Below, one piece after another: positions 1-11,966 of a stretch of DNA of 64,000 nt (its first letter is position 1; each line of letters starts with the position of its first letter). The notes beneath the pieces are model-generated. The model was given only the letters and a program-made list of their open reading frames with translations. It searched no databases and was not told the origin of the DNA. Source of the stretch: Eustoma russellianum (Eukaryota > Streptophyta > Magnoliopsida > Gentianales > Gentianaceae); the NCBI GenBank assembly GCA_036186865.1, contig AP025066.1:15668639-15732638 (forward strand), in the 5' to 3' direction. A program made the translations under genes and the position numbers.

Positions 1-1199
1 CTCTCGTGTTTAGATTTACTCAAGTGGATTTTATCTCCCCTCTTTTATTCTCGCCAGACACAAGCTTTTTTACCACTCAAGATGCTAAATTAGAAACAAT
101 ATCAAGTCGACCAAAAAAGTTGTGCTCTTCTAATTTCAGCTTGTATATCTTCTTCAAGGGTATGTGTGTCACTTGACGCAGTAGCCAAGAGAGTAGACGG
201 TCTCAAACAAATAGGTCACACTTACAATCAAAGAAATGCAAGAAAGCGAAGGAATATGTAGCGGCTGAGCCAAAGAATCACTAAGGGGTTGCGTTGGGCA
301 ATCTTTAGTCAAACTTGGTCAATAATGCAATCAAACAATGCAAAACTTATGGTATAATATGCACAAAAAAAGTTACAAATTGGGTGGGGTCAGTTACATC
401 TAATTTTTGAAACTTTGGACCGTTTAAGGGTTTTGGGGCAGTTTTGAGGTATGAACAGGATATTCCCAAGCCTTTTTCTTAATTTCTCTATGCAAATCAA
501 CAGTAGACAACACAAGGATCAAAATACCTTTTGAATGACTTAATTCCGATATGTATGCATAAAGTTCTTGAATTTTCTTTCTTTTCTCTTTTTCTTTCGG
601 TTTTTCAAGAGCTATGTGCAAACATGTATTTCTTGATTTTCTTGCTTCATTAACTGATTATAAATGATATTTATTGAACAAATATTCCTTGCCAAAAGAT
701 CCAAAAGACTCTTGCACAAATTGGCTCAGTTTAGGGATGTTTTGTATAACTGAGTGTTTAACCTCTTGTCTTCAGTTTAGGGACTGTTTGAGACGATTTA
801 TAGAAAATTTTAGGGACTTTAATTTAGGTCATTTGAGATGTATAGGTTGCTTGACGTTTGGGGGATGATTTTGAGTGTGTGAAAAAACAAGTAAGTTTTG
901 CTTGAGGGTTTCAGACTTCTTTTTGTTGCTGGCTATTTTAGTTGCTGGTATTTTTGTGCTGAAAGATTGGTTCTTTTGTGTATAAGTCTCAACATGTTGT
1001 ATAGGAACAATTCAATGCAAAAAAAACCCACCAAGAACCAAAATTATTCAATCACAAAGGCAACAAAATTAACTAAGAACTTTAAACAACAAGAATTAAT
1101 ACAAGACATAGTAGCAACTCGACAAAGTTGTAAACTTTATATTGTTCTGAATTTATTCAAATAGATTCAAATTCCTAGGTTCAAGGCAGAACATTTAAC

Positions 1200-1235
<36 letters not shown>

Positions 1236-1370
1236 CACACACATACATATATGTATATATATGTATGTATGTATGAATTTCGTCCAAGATTAGTTTAAGA
1301 AGGAAAAAGATAGATGCTTTTTGATGCAACCTAATCGGACTAAGGTTTATGTTCTGACAGAATTTTTATT
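1..1370 (-). repeat. 1.37-kb direct repeat, copy 1 (cut by window start)
   Basis: Positions 1-1370 are repeated at 2756-4088 in the same orientation with scattered substitutions and small indels. Matching landmarks include the start (CTCTCGTGTTTAGATT) and the end (CAGAATTTTTATT). Copy 1 carries a longer AT microsatellite. Together with the gag-like fragment between the copies this gives a period of about 2755 bp. The short ORFs inside (for example 674-868 and its twin at 3434-3628) are shared only because the DNA is repeated; no protein family is recognised. The segment could be the untranslated leader of a non-autonomous LTR element duplicated in tandem, or an LTR pair. I favour the tandem unit because a primer-binding site and an unrelated LTR lie just beyond copy 2. 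Confidence 0.75.
1203..1275. repeat. AT/ATAC microsatellite
   Basis: An alternating AT run is followed by CATACACACACATACATATATGT-type repeats. The matching site in the second copy of the host repeat (about 3965-3991) has only a short AT run, so the tract has changed length since duplication. Confidence 0.9.
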
Positions 1371-2755
1371 GCCTCTTTTTAACACGTCTTGGATGCATTA
1401 GAACTTGCATCAAATCATTTCTATAGACAAAATATGGCAACACATAGAATGAAAATGAGTTCATCATGTGGCCGATTTGCAGCTGGTGTGAAGCATGTCT
1501 CCATGTTAAACAAATGCTTAGCATATTATTTTCTTTAGAAGGAAAAGTATGAATCATAGAGAAATTACAACTCGAGTACAATATCTACAACTTTTAACAC
1601 ATACATCATATGCATTAACAAACTCATGAGTCAAAGGCTTATACATGCATTTCTAAGCTCTCGGATCAAACACATAGATAATCCAAATAATCTCAAACAC
1701 TAGGGGACGGCTTAAACACACACGTATACAAAATCAAAGATTTTGAATAGGGGATGCTTGATGAATTTACAGAACTTTCAACTACTAGACACTCATAAAA
1801 AGAATAACGTACACTAGACACTATTGTTAACGGTGGTTGATTGTTGATTAACTCTTTCAATTGATCGTTTTGAACATGAAACAATGGAAACTCATATGCA
1901 AACAAACATAGTAAGTCATTAGGCAATAAAACATTAAACACATTTGTATCGTTGGTTTGCCTTTCCTCCTCATTTACAATTTCATATTTGTCGATATGTT
2001 TTCCATCAACTCTTTCAACGGTTTCAGCTTCATGTTCAACGTTATGACATGATGCATCCTCATCATTTTTATGCAAATCTATTTCAATCTCATGCAAATC
2101 AAGGAATTCAGCATGCACTTCATTTTTAAGATCATGCACTTGAGTATCAATAGCATGTGAAGTATGGCTAGACATAGATGAATCACTAGAAACGTCATGC
2201 ACACTGTGAAACTTTAGCATCATTCAAGCAAGAATTAAGAGCAATCGTTTGTTCTTTAAGTTCATCTACATCTAATCTCGATTCTATGCGTTTTGTAAAG
2301 TAATACATATCATCAAGATTTGCAAATTTCTCATGCACTAATTTATCAACGATTTGTCTATTTAAACCAGCAAAGAACCTAAGCATAAGTAATCCCTCGG
2401 GTTCATCAATGTGAGTTTTGTACAAACCATCTAATAATTTATCATAATATTGTCGTACGGTTATACTAGTTTGAGAATAAGATTGATAGCTGGGTACTTT
2501 ATTTCGCCATTGACTTACTTATATGCCATTAGATAGGCCAAAGTGATGCATACGTTGTTTAAGCTCGTCAAGGTCCTTTTTAAAGCACTTCATTCCGCAT
2601 GTGGTACTAACCAACGTGTAGTTTTCCATGAGGGATGAGTTGTCCATGCTGAAATGAAACACAACACAAAAGAAGAAAGGAAAACTAACACAAAGTTGAA
2701 AAAGACTCCATTATGTTAGTATATACAAAATCAGATTTTCTTTTGTGTCTTTCCA
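1371..2755 (-). pseudogene. Gag-like fragment of a non-autonomous LTR element
   Basis: On the minus strand two overlapping frames (2425-2195, then 2223-1693) encode a product with LLMLRFFAGLNRQIVDKLV and DDMYYFTKR. This resembles the part of plant Ty3/gypsy Gag in which a short run ending in AGL precedes a helix and a tyrosine-rich stretch. The second frame is rich in His, Glu and Asp and has no recognised domain. A frameshift separates the frames near 2200-2225, so this copy is not intact. The same sequence recurs on the plus strand at 8860-9945. No protease, reverse transcriptase or integrase accompanies either copy, which fits a gag-only, non-autonomous element. The family assignment rests on this short motif and is tentative. 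Confidence 0.6.
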
Positions 2756-4088
2756 CTCTCGTGTTTAGATTCACTCAAGTGGATTTTACCTCCCCTCTTT
2801 TGTTCTCACCATACACAAGCTTTTTTACCACTCAAGATGCTATATTAGAGACGATATCAAGTCGAGCAAAACAGTTGTGGTCTTTTAATTTTAGCTTGTA
2901 TATCTTCTTCAAGGGTATGTGTGTCACTTGACGCAGCAGCCAAGAGAGTAGACGGTCTCAAACAAATAGGTCACACTAAAAATCAAAGAAATGCAAGAAA
3001 CCAAATGAATACGTAGCTGCTGAGCCAAAGAATCACAAAGGGGTTGCTTTGGGCAATCTTTAGTGAAACTTGGTCAAGAATGCAATCAAACAATTCAACA
3101 CTTATGGTGTAATATGCACAAAAGAAGTTCCATATTGGGTGGGGTCAGTTAAAGCCAATTTTTGAAACTTTGGACCGTTTAGGAGTTTTGGGGCAGTTTC
3201 GGCTTTGAGGTATGAACAGGATATTCCCGAGCCTTTTTCCTAATTTCTCTATGCAACTCAACAGTAGAGAAGACAAGAATCAAAATACCTTTTGAATGAC
3301 TCAATTCTGATATGTATGCATAAAGTTTTTGAATTTTCTTTTTTCTTCTTTTTCTTTCGGTTTTTCAAGAAGTATGTGCAAACTTGTAGTTCTTGATTTT
3401 CTTGTTTCAATAACTGAGTATAAATGATATTTATTGAACAAATATGCCTTACCAAAATATCCAAAATACTCTTGCACAAATTGGCTCAATTTGGGGCTGT
3501 TTTGTATAACCGAGTGTTTAAGCTCTTGCCTTCGGTTTAGGGACTATTTGAGAAGATTTGTAGAAAATTTTAGGGACTTTAACTTAGGTCATTTGAGATG
3601 TATAGGTTGTTGGACATTTGGGGGATGATTTTGAGTGTGAAAAAAACAAGTAAGGTTTGTTTAAGGGTTTCGGACTTCCTTTTGTTGATGGCCGTTTTAA
3701 TTGTTGGTATTTTGTGCTGAAAGATCGGTTCTTTTGTGTATAAGTCTCAGCATGTTGTATTGGAACAATTCAATGCAATGCAAAAGAACCCACCAAGAAC
3801 CACAATTATTCAATCATATACAAAACGAAATTGACTAAGTGCTTTAAACAACAAGAATTAATACAAGACATATTAGCAATTCGCCAAAGTTGCAAACTTT
3901 ATATTGTTGCTGAATTTATTCAAATAGATACAAATTCCTAGGTTCAAGGCAGAAAATTTAACACAATATATATATATATATATATATATATCAATTTCGT
4001 CCAAGATTAGTTCAAGAAGGAAAAAAAATAGATGCTTTTTGATGCAACCTAATCGGACCAAGGTTTATGTTCTCACAGAATTTTTATT
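2756..4088 (-). repeat. 1.33-kb direct repeat, copy 2
   Basis: Second copy of positions 1-1370. On the minus strand it lies between a primer-binding site and leader (4089-4191) and the gag-like fragment (2755-1371). That is where the untranslated 5' region of an LTR element is expected. A shortened AT tract lies at about 3965-3991. Confidence 0.75.
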
Positions 4089-4180
4089 TTTTTATGATGG
4101 TGCGGGCAGAATTGATAGGGACAAATGGTATGTGAGATATGACCGAATAGAAAATAAGAGTTTATAACATGGAACCTTGA

Positions 4181-4191
4181 CTCTGATACCA
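4181..4191 (-). promoter_or_regulatory. Primer-binding site, initiator Met-tRNA type
   Basis: The minus strand reads TGGTATCAGAG, the start of the usual plant retrotransposon primer site (TGGTATCAGAGC; here the 12th base is T). It sits three bases inside the end of the LTR at 4195. This fixes the direction of the element as minus. Confidence 0.75.
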
Positions 4192-4194
4192 AAT

Positions 4195-4991
4195 TGATGC
4201 ATGCTCTACGTAAAAGAACGGACCTTTCCTTTGTTCTATCGCATCTTCCATAAGAAACCTTGTGCGGTGACAAGAACGATTCAAGAAAACCACCCTTGGT
4301 CGTGTCCCTCTCATTCGGACTGAGCAACATCCTGAGCAACATCCACCTCCTTGAAGCTTTTTTGTGATCCAAGAAAAACAATTCACCTGTGGTACGTGTC
4401 TTAAAGATGGAACGATTCAATTCTCCCACAACGTTTGCTAAAGACGTTGATATAGAACCTAGTTTTGATCAATGAACAAAGAAAACACAAGGAAGAACCT
4501 TGACAACAGCCTTTGGAAGAAATTTATACTTTTTTATTCAATATTCTATTTTTCCAGGTGGCTGATTGCTAATACATGTAACCTTACAATGCTAAACCTA
4601 GTTTATAAAAGATAAGATAGGTCTTCTACTTGATCGTTATCATCTCATCATCTTATCAATCTTCCACGCGTTATCTCAGTTATTTAGGAGCTGAATCTGT
4701 CAATGAAGTCTTCTAAAAGGTTGTAGACCCGGATGTCTAGTTTCTATAGCATCTTGAATCACCTCAAAGAGATGTTTTATGAGCAAGATATGGCCAAAAT
4801 ACCAAGAAAGGGTGATCCTACAAAAAAACCCTACTTGTTAGGCTTTTTCTCAAATTTGGAAAGTCTATTTTTCTATCTTTTAACTAGCGTTTTTAATGTT
4901 TAAAAACATTCTAAAAACCTGTAAAATGACTCTAAAATATATTATAAAAGATTGCGAGACATGACGGCCAAAGATTAGGTCATGCAGAACA
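4195..4991 (-). repeat. LTR (about 0.8 kb) of the gag-only element family
   Basis: On the minus strand this starts TGTTCTGCATGACC after a purine-rich stretch (GGAAAGGGAGGAAG) and ends GCATCA three bases before the primer-binding site. It matches the plus-strand LTR at 10424-11229 along its length. Upstream (4992 to about 5065, minus) is the 3' end of an internal region, matching 10349-10423. The order internal end, LTR, primer site, internal start indicates two tandem elements sharing one LTR, a usual product of unequal recombination. Both boundaries are inferred from the two-copy comparison. Confidence 0.65.
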
Positions 4992-5089
4992 CTACGGACG
5001 TGCTTCCTCCCTTTCCATCCCGCTGCACATCCACTTTACGCAATTTAACTCCTTTGGCCTCATCACCTACTGGAAGACATCAGTCTCTC

Positions 5090-5456
5090 AATCTAAAATA
5101 CATCGACAGATCGAAGTCCACATTATACCATACATGGATCGATTGATGTTGGATAGTTTAAAACTAAAACCACACTGAGACATTGATCTCTCAAACAGAG
5201 CAACATCGATCGATCGATGTATACATCAGTCTCTAAATTTGAGACATTGAGAGATTGATGTCAGTATAATTTAAAATTATCTTTTAATATGTCATTAGCA
5301 TGTAAGCATTTTTGGTATACACATTATTTCCTTTACATATGATAGGTTTTGTAAACATCTCACATATGTTCATCATTATTTTATGATTTAAGTTCGTGTA
5401 TCTACACTTATATATTGTTGTATCACTAACTTCCCACGGAAGTTTTAACAACTTAC
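5090..5456 (-). repeat. Fragment of repeat family X with ATCGATCG modules
   Basis: The reverse complement matches 7485-7860. Shared landmarks are a TAAGTTGT-AAAACTTCC stretch, AACATATGTGAG and several blocks of the form CATCGATCGATCGATG followed by a GAG...GATGT tail. A perfect 16-bp palindrome lies at 5204-5219. The match stops abruptly at about 5457 where another repeat begins. Confidence 0.7.
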
Positions 5457-6789
5457 TGTTGGACCGTAACACCTACACAAATACCACTAGAGGGGGTGAA
5501 TAATGGTTAGTTGAAATTACACTACTCTTTTCCCTTTGAACAAATCCCCTCAAGTTTGATTCTAAAAATTTCAAGAATCAGTACCCATTTTTAAAAATTT
5601 TACTATACACCGTGCAAAACTTCAAAAATTATGAAACTTTGACTTCGAAGAGTTAAAATCACTGTCCAAAAAAGAGCAAAAATTAACAACTTTTAGCCCT
5701 TCAAACAATTGTAAAACTACAGATGGTCAGTCTGAACGATTTTGGACAAAAAGTTAGTGAACTTTGAAAGGCTGTAACTTCATATATTCTCAGTCAAAAA
5801 GGTTGATTCTTGTGTTAGACTAATCCTTAAGATGCCTTATTTATTTTTCTACGAAACTTTTGCAAGAAATTATGTTTGATAAGGTTGGAAAAATGTATTT
5901 CTTGGAGACTGGTCAATCTTTTGGCAGAATTAAGCAATAATCTTTCAAAGACTGAATGACTAACTTTTCGTTGCTCAAATTCGATAATAATTATTGCAAA
6001 TGAAAAGTAATAGTATCAAGTTTATTTTCACTGAAAATCAAAGATTTTGAAAATTTTTTGCTATTTAAAAAGTCGTGTAAAATGGAGTGCGGAAACTATG
6101 AAAAAGAGCAGAAAAGTAAAGAAAACAAAGACACCAAGAAATATCATGATTCGGTAAATGTGACCTACTCCAATCCCAAGGAAAACATTTTCTTAGATTT
6201 TCACTATGTAATGAACATCTTACACCTTACAAAATACTTGATTCTGGGTTTATACACCAACCTTAATCAAGATTTGATCTCAGCACCTTACAACACATGA
6301 ATATATTCACCTCACCACATATTGATACAAACTTATAGAATGCCTAATTAATTACAATGTTTATGATCACAACAGGTGTGATGCAGCAAATAAACAACTT
6401 AAGACAATACACCTACAGCTACAAATGTGAAGAACCAAAAAGGAGTAAAAGGAGAAGCAAGAAACAAGAGAGCTCCAAGTGTTGTAGTTCTTCAACCTTC
6501 TTCAACTCTTCTCCTATTTATAGGTGTAAGCAGCCCCTTATGTGCTTAAGATGCCCACATATCACCTCCAATTTTATCCATCTTACTTGTCTTCACTTGA
6601 TTGGATGACCACCTCTCCATCTCAAGAAATATAATTGGAACACTTCAACTCTTATCTTCATACTGAAATTTTATGCAGAAATTTATGAAAAATCAAGTGG
6701 TTTGAATAACCACTTCCTTATCCAACTTTTGCGCAACCATTTCAACAGCTTAGTTGGGACATCAGCTAGCCAAATCAGCTGCTATTCAG
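5457..6789 (-). repeat. Unclassified LTR-like repeat segment
   Basis: The segment begins TGTTGGACCGTAACACC and continues with an ACTAGAGGGGGTGAATA stretch, a sequence style common at the edges of plant LTR repeats. At about 6516-6526 the minus strand reads ACCTATAAATAGGAG, a good TATA-box match. The ORFs at 6058-6300 and 6357-6608 (plus) are low-complexity and match no family I recognise. No second copy was found here, so LTR status is a guess. Confidence 0.4.
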
Positions 6790-7580
6790 CTTCCAAGACC
6801 GAGATATATGCCATTATTGGTGCCAAGTATGTAACTCCTTGCCAACATGTCATCTTTGAGAGTTTTGGTTAGTCCACGTGGTGTAGTCTTGCATGTATGT
6901 AAAAATATGATTTGTCCACCTCACATAAATATATGTTGACATTTTTGGAGGCAAAAATAAGTGGAAAATTAGATAACCAAGACTAGATAATGGTGAGAAT
7001 TAGTTGCCTTGTAATCATTACCATTTGATCCAAACTACTTTTCATTTTCTCTCATTTCAAGCTTGGTCAGTTGTTCCTAAACCATTTGGTCGATATTCAT
7101 CCAAAAAAATAATAGAGAAGTCCCAAAAGATGTATATAATAATATTATGATGAACATATAGTGTGACGACACAATATAAGAAACCTAGTAAAAAATTGAA
7201 ATCCATAATATATAGTTGATGTATATATGATGACTATGAACACTATGAATATCATGAAGACCATATATAAGACATCCATATGGCAAGCATTTTAGCATTA
7301 CACAAAAAATAAACTTGCATAAATGGCCAAAATGCTCTTGTCTCCAAAATAACCAAAATATCCTTGGAAACCAAATATGCCAAATAAGGGTATAAAGATA
7401 CTCCATCTTATTCCTTTCATTCATATAGATATTCTTCATAAGATGTGGCTCTGCAAAAGCTCAAAATACTTTTTTTCTCTTGTGGTAAGTTGTAAAAACT
7501 TCCTTGACAAGTTAGTGACATAACACATACACATACAAACCAAATTCAAGCAATAAAATCATGATAAACATATGTGAGTT
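6790..7580. repeat. Left arm of a large imperfect inverted repeat
   Basis: The reverse complement of this arm matches 8040-8720. Shared stretches include CAAGTATGTAACTCCTTGCC, GTGTAGTCTTGCAT, AGATAATGGTGAGA, TTTTCATTTTCTCTC and the ORF pair 7439-7185 (minus) and 8172-8366 (plus), which are the same sequence in opposite orientation. The arms are diverged by substitutions and indels. Confidence 0.8.
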
Positions 7581-7639
7581 GTTTAAAAGCACATTTCATG
7601 CAAAGGAGATCATGTGAAAGAAATTTTTCAAAACTCCGC

Positions 7640-7945
7640 TGATATCGATCAATCTATATCTCATTTTTAGAGACTGATGTGTACATCGATCGATCGATGT
7701 ACCTCAAGTTGAGATATTGATGTCTCACAGTTAGGTTTTGTTTTTATCTGTCCAACATCGATCATCGATGCAATGTATGATGTATACCGTGATTGATCGA
7801 TGTATCTCAGGTTGAGAGATTGATGTCTCACAGTGAGGTTCTGGTTTTAACCTTTACAAACATTGATCGATCTATGGGTCTTCTGAGAGATTGATGTACA
7901 CATCGATTGATCCATGTATCTTAACCTGAGAGATCGATGTTACTT
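7640..7945. repeat. ATCGATCG palindrome cluster in the inverted-repeat spacer
   Basis: At least four blocks of ATCGATCGAT-like sequence with GAGAGATTGATGT tails are spaced roughly 50-60 bp apart. The best is CATCGATCGATCGATG at 7684-7699. The cluster resembles those in the LTRs of the gypsy elements further right and in the fragments at 5090-5280 and 11260-11335. Confidence 0.8.
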
Positions 7946-8039
7946 TTTCATTTGTTTCAACTTTTTGATATTTTTATAATAAAAGTGGTATTTCTTTAGT
8001 ATTTTAACACTTAATAAAATCATGCTTTTGAAACTTATT

Positions 8040-8720
8040 CAAGCATATAACATTCTCAACACTTACCACATGGGCGAAAGAGTATTTTGAGTTTTGTAGG
8101 GCTATATCTCAGGAAGGATATATAAGAACAAAAGGACACAAAGATGGAGTATCATTACAAGTGCATTTGACATGGTTCTCAAGGTCATTTTGGTTATTTT
8201 AGAGCGAAGGCATTTTGATCATTTTGTACAAGATTATTTTTTGTATAATGCTAAAATTTTTACATATGGATTTCTTTTATATGGTATCCATGGTCTTCAT
8301 AAATATATATCAACCTTATCTTATACGGACTTCGGTTTTATCGGGATTCTTTTTATTAAAGTGTGACGTTTATTTTGTCATACTATATGGTCTTCATGGT
8401 ATTCTTATATATATTATTCTGGCCTTCTCCACTGATATTTTTATTAGAATATTGGTTATATTGTTGAGGAACAACCGGCCACACTTGAAGGAGAGAAAAT
8501 GAAAAATGAACAAGGCAATCTACTCTCACCATTATCTAATCATGGTTATCAAATTTCCCACTTATTTCTAAGAACTAAAAACGTCCAAATATGTATGTGC
8601 GAGGTAGACAAATCAAATTTGGGCATATATGCAAGACTACACCACATGGACCGGTCAAAATACTCTAAGATGACTTGTTGGCAAGGAGTTACATACTTGA
8701 CACCCAAGGTGGCATATATC
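8040..8720. repeat. Right arm of the large inverted repeat
   Basis: Reverse-complement partner of 6790-7580. The hydrophobic ORFs inside (8172-8366, 8215-8502) mirror the minus-strand ORF of the left arm and are best read as repeat sequence, not genes. Confidence 0.8.
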
Positions 8721-8859
8721 TGTTTTAAAAGATAAAATACAATTGAAATGGTCAGCTCATATCCTAGCTAAGTTTTTGGAAAGTTAGAGAAGAATATGGG
8801 ATAAAGATGTGATCACTTGAAGAATTATTTTCCATGTCATTTTGTTTATAACTACATGT

Positions 8860-9945
8860 TGGTTAGTACCACATGGGGAATGAAGTGCTTTAAAAAGGAC
8901 CTTGATGATCTTAAACAACATATGCATCACTTTGGCCTATCTAATGGCATATAAGTAAGCTAATGGCGAAACAAAGTACCCAGCTATCAATCTTATTCTC
9001 AAACTAGACAAACCGTACGACAATATTACGATGAATTGTTAGATGGTTTATACAAAACTCACATTGATGAAACCGAGGAATTACTTATGGTTAGGTTCTT
9101 TGCTGGCTTAAATAGAAAAATCGTTGATAAATTGGTGCATGAGAAACATGCAAATCTTGATGATATGTATTACTTTACAAAATGCGGAGAATTGAGATTA
9201 GATGTAGAAGAACTTAAAGAACAAACGATTGCTCTTAATTCTTGCTTGAATGATGCTAAAGTTTCACAACATGCTTGACGTTTCTAGTGATTCATCTATG
9301 TCTAGCCATACTTCACATGCTATTGATACTCAAGTGCATGATCTTAAAAATGAAGTGCATGCTGAATTCCTTGATTTGCATGAGATTGAAATAGATTTGC
9401 ATAAACATGATGAGGATGTATCGCGTGATAACGTTGAACATGAAGCTAAAACCGTTGAAGGAATTGATGGAAAACATATAGTCAAATATGAAATTGTAAA
9501 TAAGGAAGAAAGGCAAAACAACGATACAAATGTCTTTAAAATTTTATTACCTAATGACTTACTATGTTTGTTTGCATATGAGTTTCCGTTATTTCATGTT
9601 CAAAAGGATCAAATGAAAGAGTTAATCAACAATCAATCACTGTTAGCAATAGTGTCTAATGTACATTATTCTTTTTATGAGTGTCGAGTAGTTGAAAGTT
9701 CTATAAATTCACCAAGCATCCCCTATTCAAAATCTTTGATTTGTATACGTGTGTGTCTAAGCCATCCCCTAGTGTTTGAGATTATTTGGATTATCTATGT
9801 GTTTGATCTGGGAGCTTGGAAATGCATGTATAAGCCTTTGACTCATGAGTTTGTTAATGCACATGATGTATGTGTTAAAAGATGTAGTTGTTGCACTCGA
9901 GTTGTAATTTCTCTAAGATTCATACTTTTCCTTCTAAAAAATTAA
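8860..9945 (+). pseudogene. Gag-like fragment, second copy
   Basis: Two overlapping frames (9036-9278 and 9250-9945) encode the same product as the minus-strand copy at 1693-2425, with the AGLNRKIVDKLVHEK and DDMYYFTK motifs. The frame change falls at the same place (around 9250-9278) as in the other copy. The break, or a programmed or overlapping arrangement, therefore predates the separation of the two copies. The C-terminal part is acidic and His-rich with no recognised domain. Confidence 0.6.
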
Positions 9946-10423
9946 TATGCTAACCATTTGTTTAACATAGAAACATGCTTCACACGTGCTGCAAATCAGC
10001 CACATGATGAACTCATTTTCATTCTATGTGTTGCCATCTTTTATGTATAGAATTGATTTGATGCATGTTCTAATGCATCTAAGACATGATAAAACGAGGC
10101 GATACAAGTTCATGAGAATCTTCCAGCAAAAGGGAAGTGTCTTCTTTAAGTCTAAGTTTCTTTCAACCTTACCTTATATGTTTTCTATCATATTGATTTT
10201 TGATCCAGGTGGCGTTGAGAATAAATTATTTATGTTTGTCTATATTAGTTGTATTTTTTTTATGTTACAAGCAGGTATGAGGCTAAATTCTCTTCTCCAT
10301 TTAGTGCAGGCTTAGATTCGAGGATGAATCCTTTCGAGCAGAGAGGGAACGATGAGTTCAAAGGAGCTAAATTGCGTAAAGAGGATGTGCAACGAGATAG
10401 AAAGGGAGGAAGTACGTCAGTAA

Positions 10424-11229
10424 TGTTTTGCATGACCTAATTTTTGGCTGCCATAGCTTGTATTTTTTGAAATATATTTTAGAGTCATTTCACAGGGTTT
10501 TAGAATGTTTTTAAACATTAAAAATGTTAGTTTAAAGATAGGAAATAGGCTTTCTAAATTTAGGAAAAATGTCAAAAATTAAGGTTTTTCATAGGATGGC
10601 CCTATCTCGGTATTTTGGTCATAACTCGCTCATACAACATCTTTTTTAGGTGCTTCAAGATGATATAGAAACTAGACATCTAGGGCTACAACTTTGTATG
10701 AGACCTTATTGACAGATTCAGCCTCTAGATAACCGAGAAAACGTGTGGAAGATTGATCAGATGCTGAGATGATAATGATCAAGTAGAAGACATGAGATGA
10801 TAATGATCAAGTAGAAGACATGTCCTATCTCTTGTAAACTAGGCTTAGCATTGTAGGATTATATGTATCATTGGCCACCTGCATGGAAAAAAGAATATTG
10901 AATGAAAAAGTATAACTTTCGGTCAAAGGCTGTTGGCAAGGTTCTTCCTTGTGTTTTCTTTGATAATTGATCAAAACTAGATTCTATATCAACGTCTTGA
11001 GCAAAAGTTGTGGGAGAATCTAATCCTTCCATCTTCAAGACACGTACCAGGGGTAAATTGCCATTCTTGGATCACGAACAAGCTTCAAGGAGGTGGATAT
11101 TGCTGAGTCCAAATGAGAGGCACACGGCTAAGGGTGGTTTTCTTGAACCATTCTTGTCAGCACACAAGGTTTCTTGTGGAAGACGCGTTAGAACCAAGGA
11201 AATGTATGTCTTTGCATGGAGCAGCATCA
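10424..11229 (+). repeat. 3' LTR of the gag-only element
   Basis: Starts TGTTTTGCATGACC just after the purine tract and ends GCAGCATCA. Matches the minus-strand LTR at 4195-4991. The ORF at 11010-11267 (plus) and its twin at 4429-4073 (minus) are LTR sequence, not genes. Confidence 0.65.
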
Positions 11230-11259
11230 GTAGGTTTTTAGTTTTGGTCTCTATACACA

Positions 11260-11480
11260 TCGATTGATCTATTTCTCTTTTGAGCGACTGATACACACAT
11301 CGATTAATCGATATGTCTGATCCTGAGAGATCGATGTTACTTTGATATTTTCATGATATAGAGTGACTTTTTAACATCTTTTTGTATTTGATCAACTTCT
11401 TAACACTTGATAAAATCATACTTTAAAAATTATTCAAACTTATGCATAACACATAGTACATATTCACTAATGTCTTTTCA
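11260..11480 (+). repeat. Fragment of repeat family X
   Basis: Matches 7900-8060 in the same orientation: ATCGATTGATC block, then GAGAGATCGATGTTACTTT, a TTTGATATTTT stretch, and TAACACTTGATAAAATCAT. It ends shortly before the Pack-MULE target duplication at 11514. Confidence 0.65.
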
Positions 11481-11513
11481 ATCTTTCTTTCTTCGCAAAC
11501 TTAAATGTTACAT

Positions 11514-11523
11514 AATGTCTTAT
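11514..11523. repeat. Target-site duplication of the Pack-MULE (left)
   Basis: AATGTCTTAT here and AATATCTTAT at 29412-29421 differ at one base of ten. They lie directly outside the terminal inverted repeats, as expected for a Mutator-superfamily insertion (usually 8-11 bp). Confidence 0.8.
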
Positions 11524-11648
11524 GAGAAAATTACACTTATCACCCAAACGTTGGTCAAATTTTTAAGTTAGCATTTAAACGTTCTAAAACCTCATTTGGC
11601 AGCCAAACGTGGCCAAACTTGACTCAATTAATACCAAAAACCGGCTGA
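11524..11648 (+). repeat. Pack-MULE terminal inverted repeat, left
   Basis: Begins GAGAAAATTACACTTATC and ends near ACCGGCTG. Its reverse complement matches 20415-20514 plus 29387-29411 with a few substitutions (for example AAATTTGACCAACG shared). The start resembles other plant MULE ends with a GAGA-AATT-CAC pattern. Confidence 0.88.
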
Positions 11649-11966
11649 TGACCTGTTGCAGCCGGTTTCAGCATATTTTACTGCCAAACAAATTTCTCCT
11701 CCAAAATAACGTCTTTCCCTTCCCTCCCTCGTGCTGCAACTAGTTCCTTTGTGGTTTTCCTCCATAAATTAGCCCCCCACTTCACAAAATTAGCCAACAT
11801 CCATCAATAATTCAAGATTTCTGTATAATTTTTTTTCTTTGTAACATATTTTAAAATGCAAAACAAAATGATATCTCGCAAAAGGGATATTAATTTTAAT
11901 ACATGATTGTCAGATCTATAGGGAAAACTTGAAAACAACTTGTTCGAATATTAAAATACTATAGAT

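Larger units (their letters stand above)
8836..11229 (+). mobile_element. 5'-truncated copy of the gag-only LTR element
   Basis: From about 8850 this copy matches the minus-strand gag-like fragment (landmark GTTGGTTAGTACCACATG). It runs through the gag region and a 3' internal part ending in an Asn-Pro-Phe-Glu stretch (about 10330), then a purine-rich tract (GATAGAAAGGGAGGAAG, near 10396-10412), and finishes with the LTR at 10424-11229. It lacks a 5' LTR, and its left end abuts the inverted repeat. Confidence 0.65.

Noticed and set aside
1..1370. Repeat A as the LTR pair of a retrotransposon
   Set aside because: Possible, but a better LTR with a primer-binding site lies just beyond copy 2, and no primer site or target duplication adjoins repeat A; a tandem internal repeat explains the order more simply.
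8172..8502. Hydrophobic ORFs that look like small membrane proteins
   Set aside because: The same sequence is present inverted at 7185-7439; this is inverted-repeat DNA without recognisable protein conservation.
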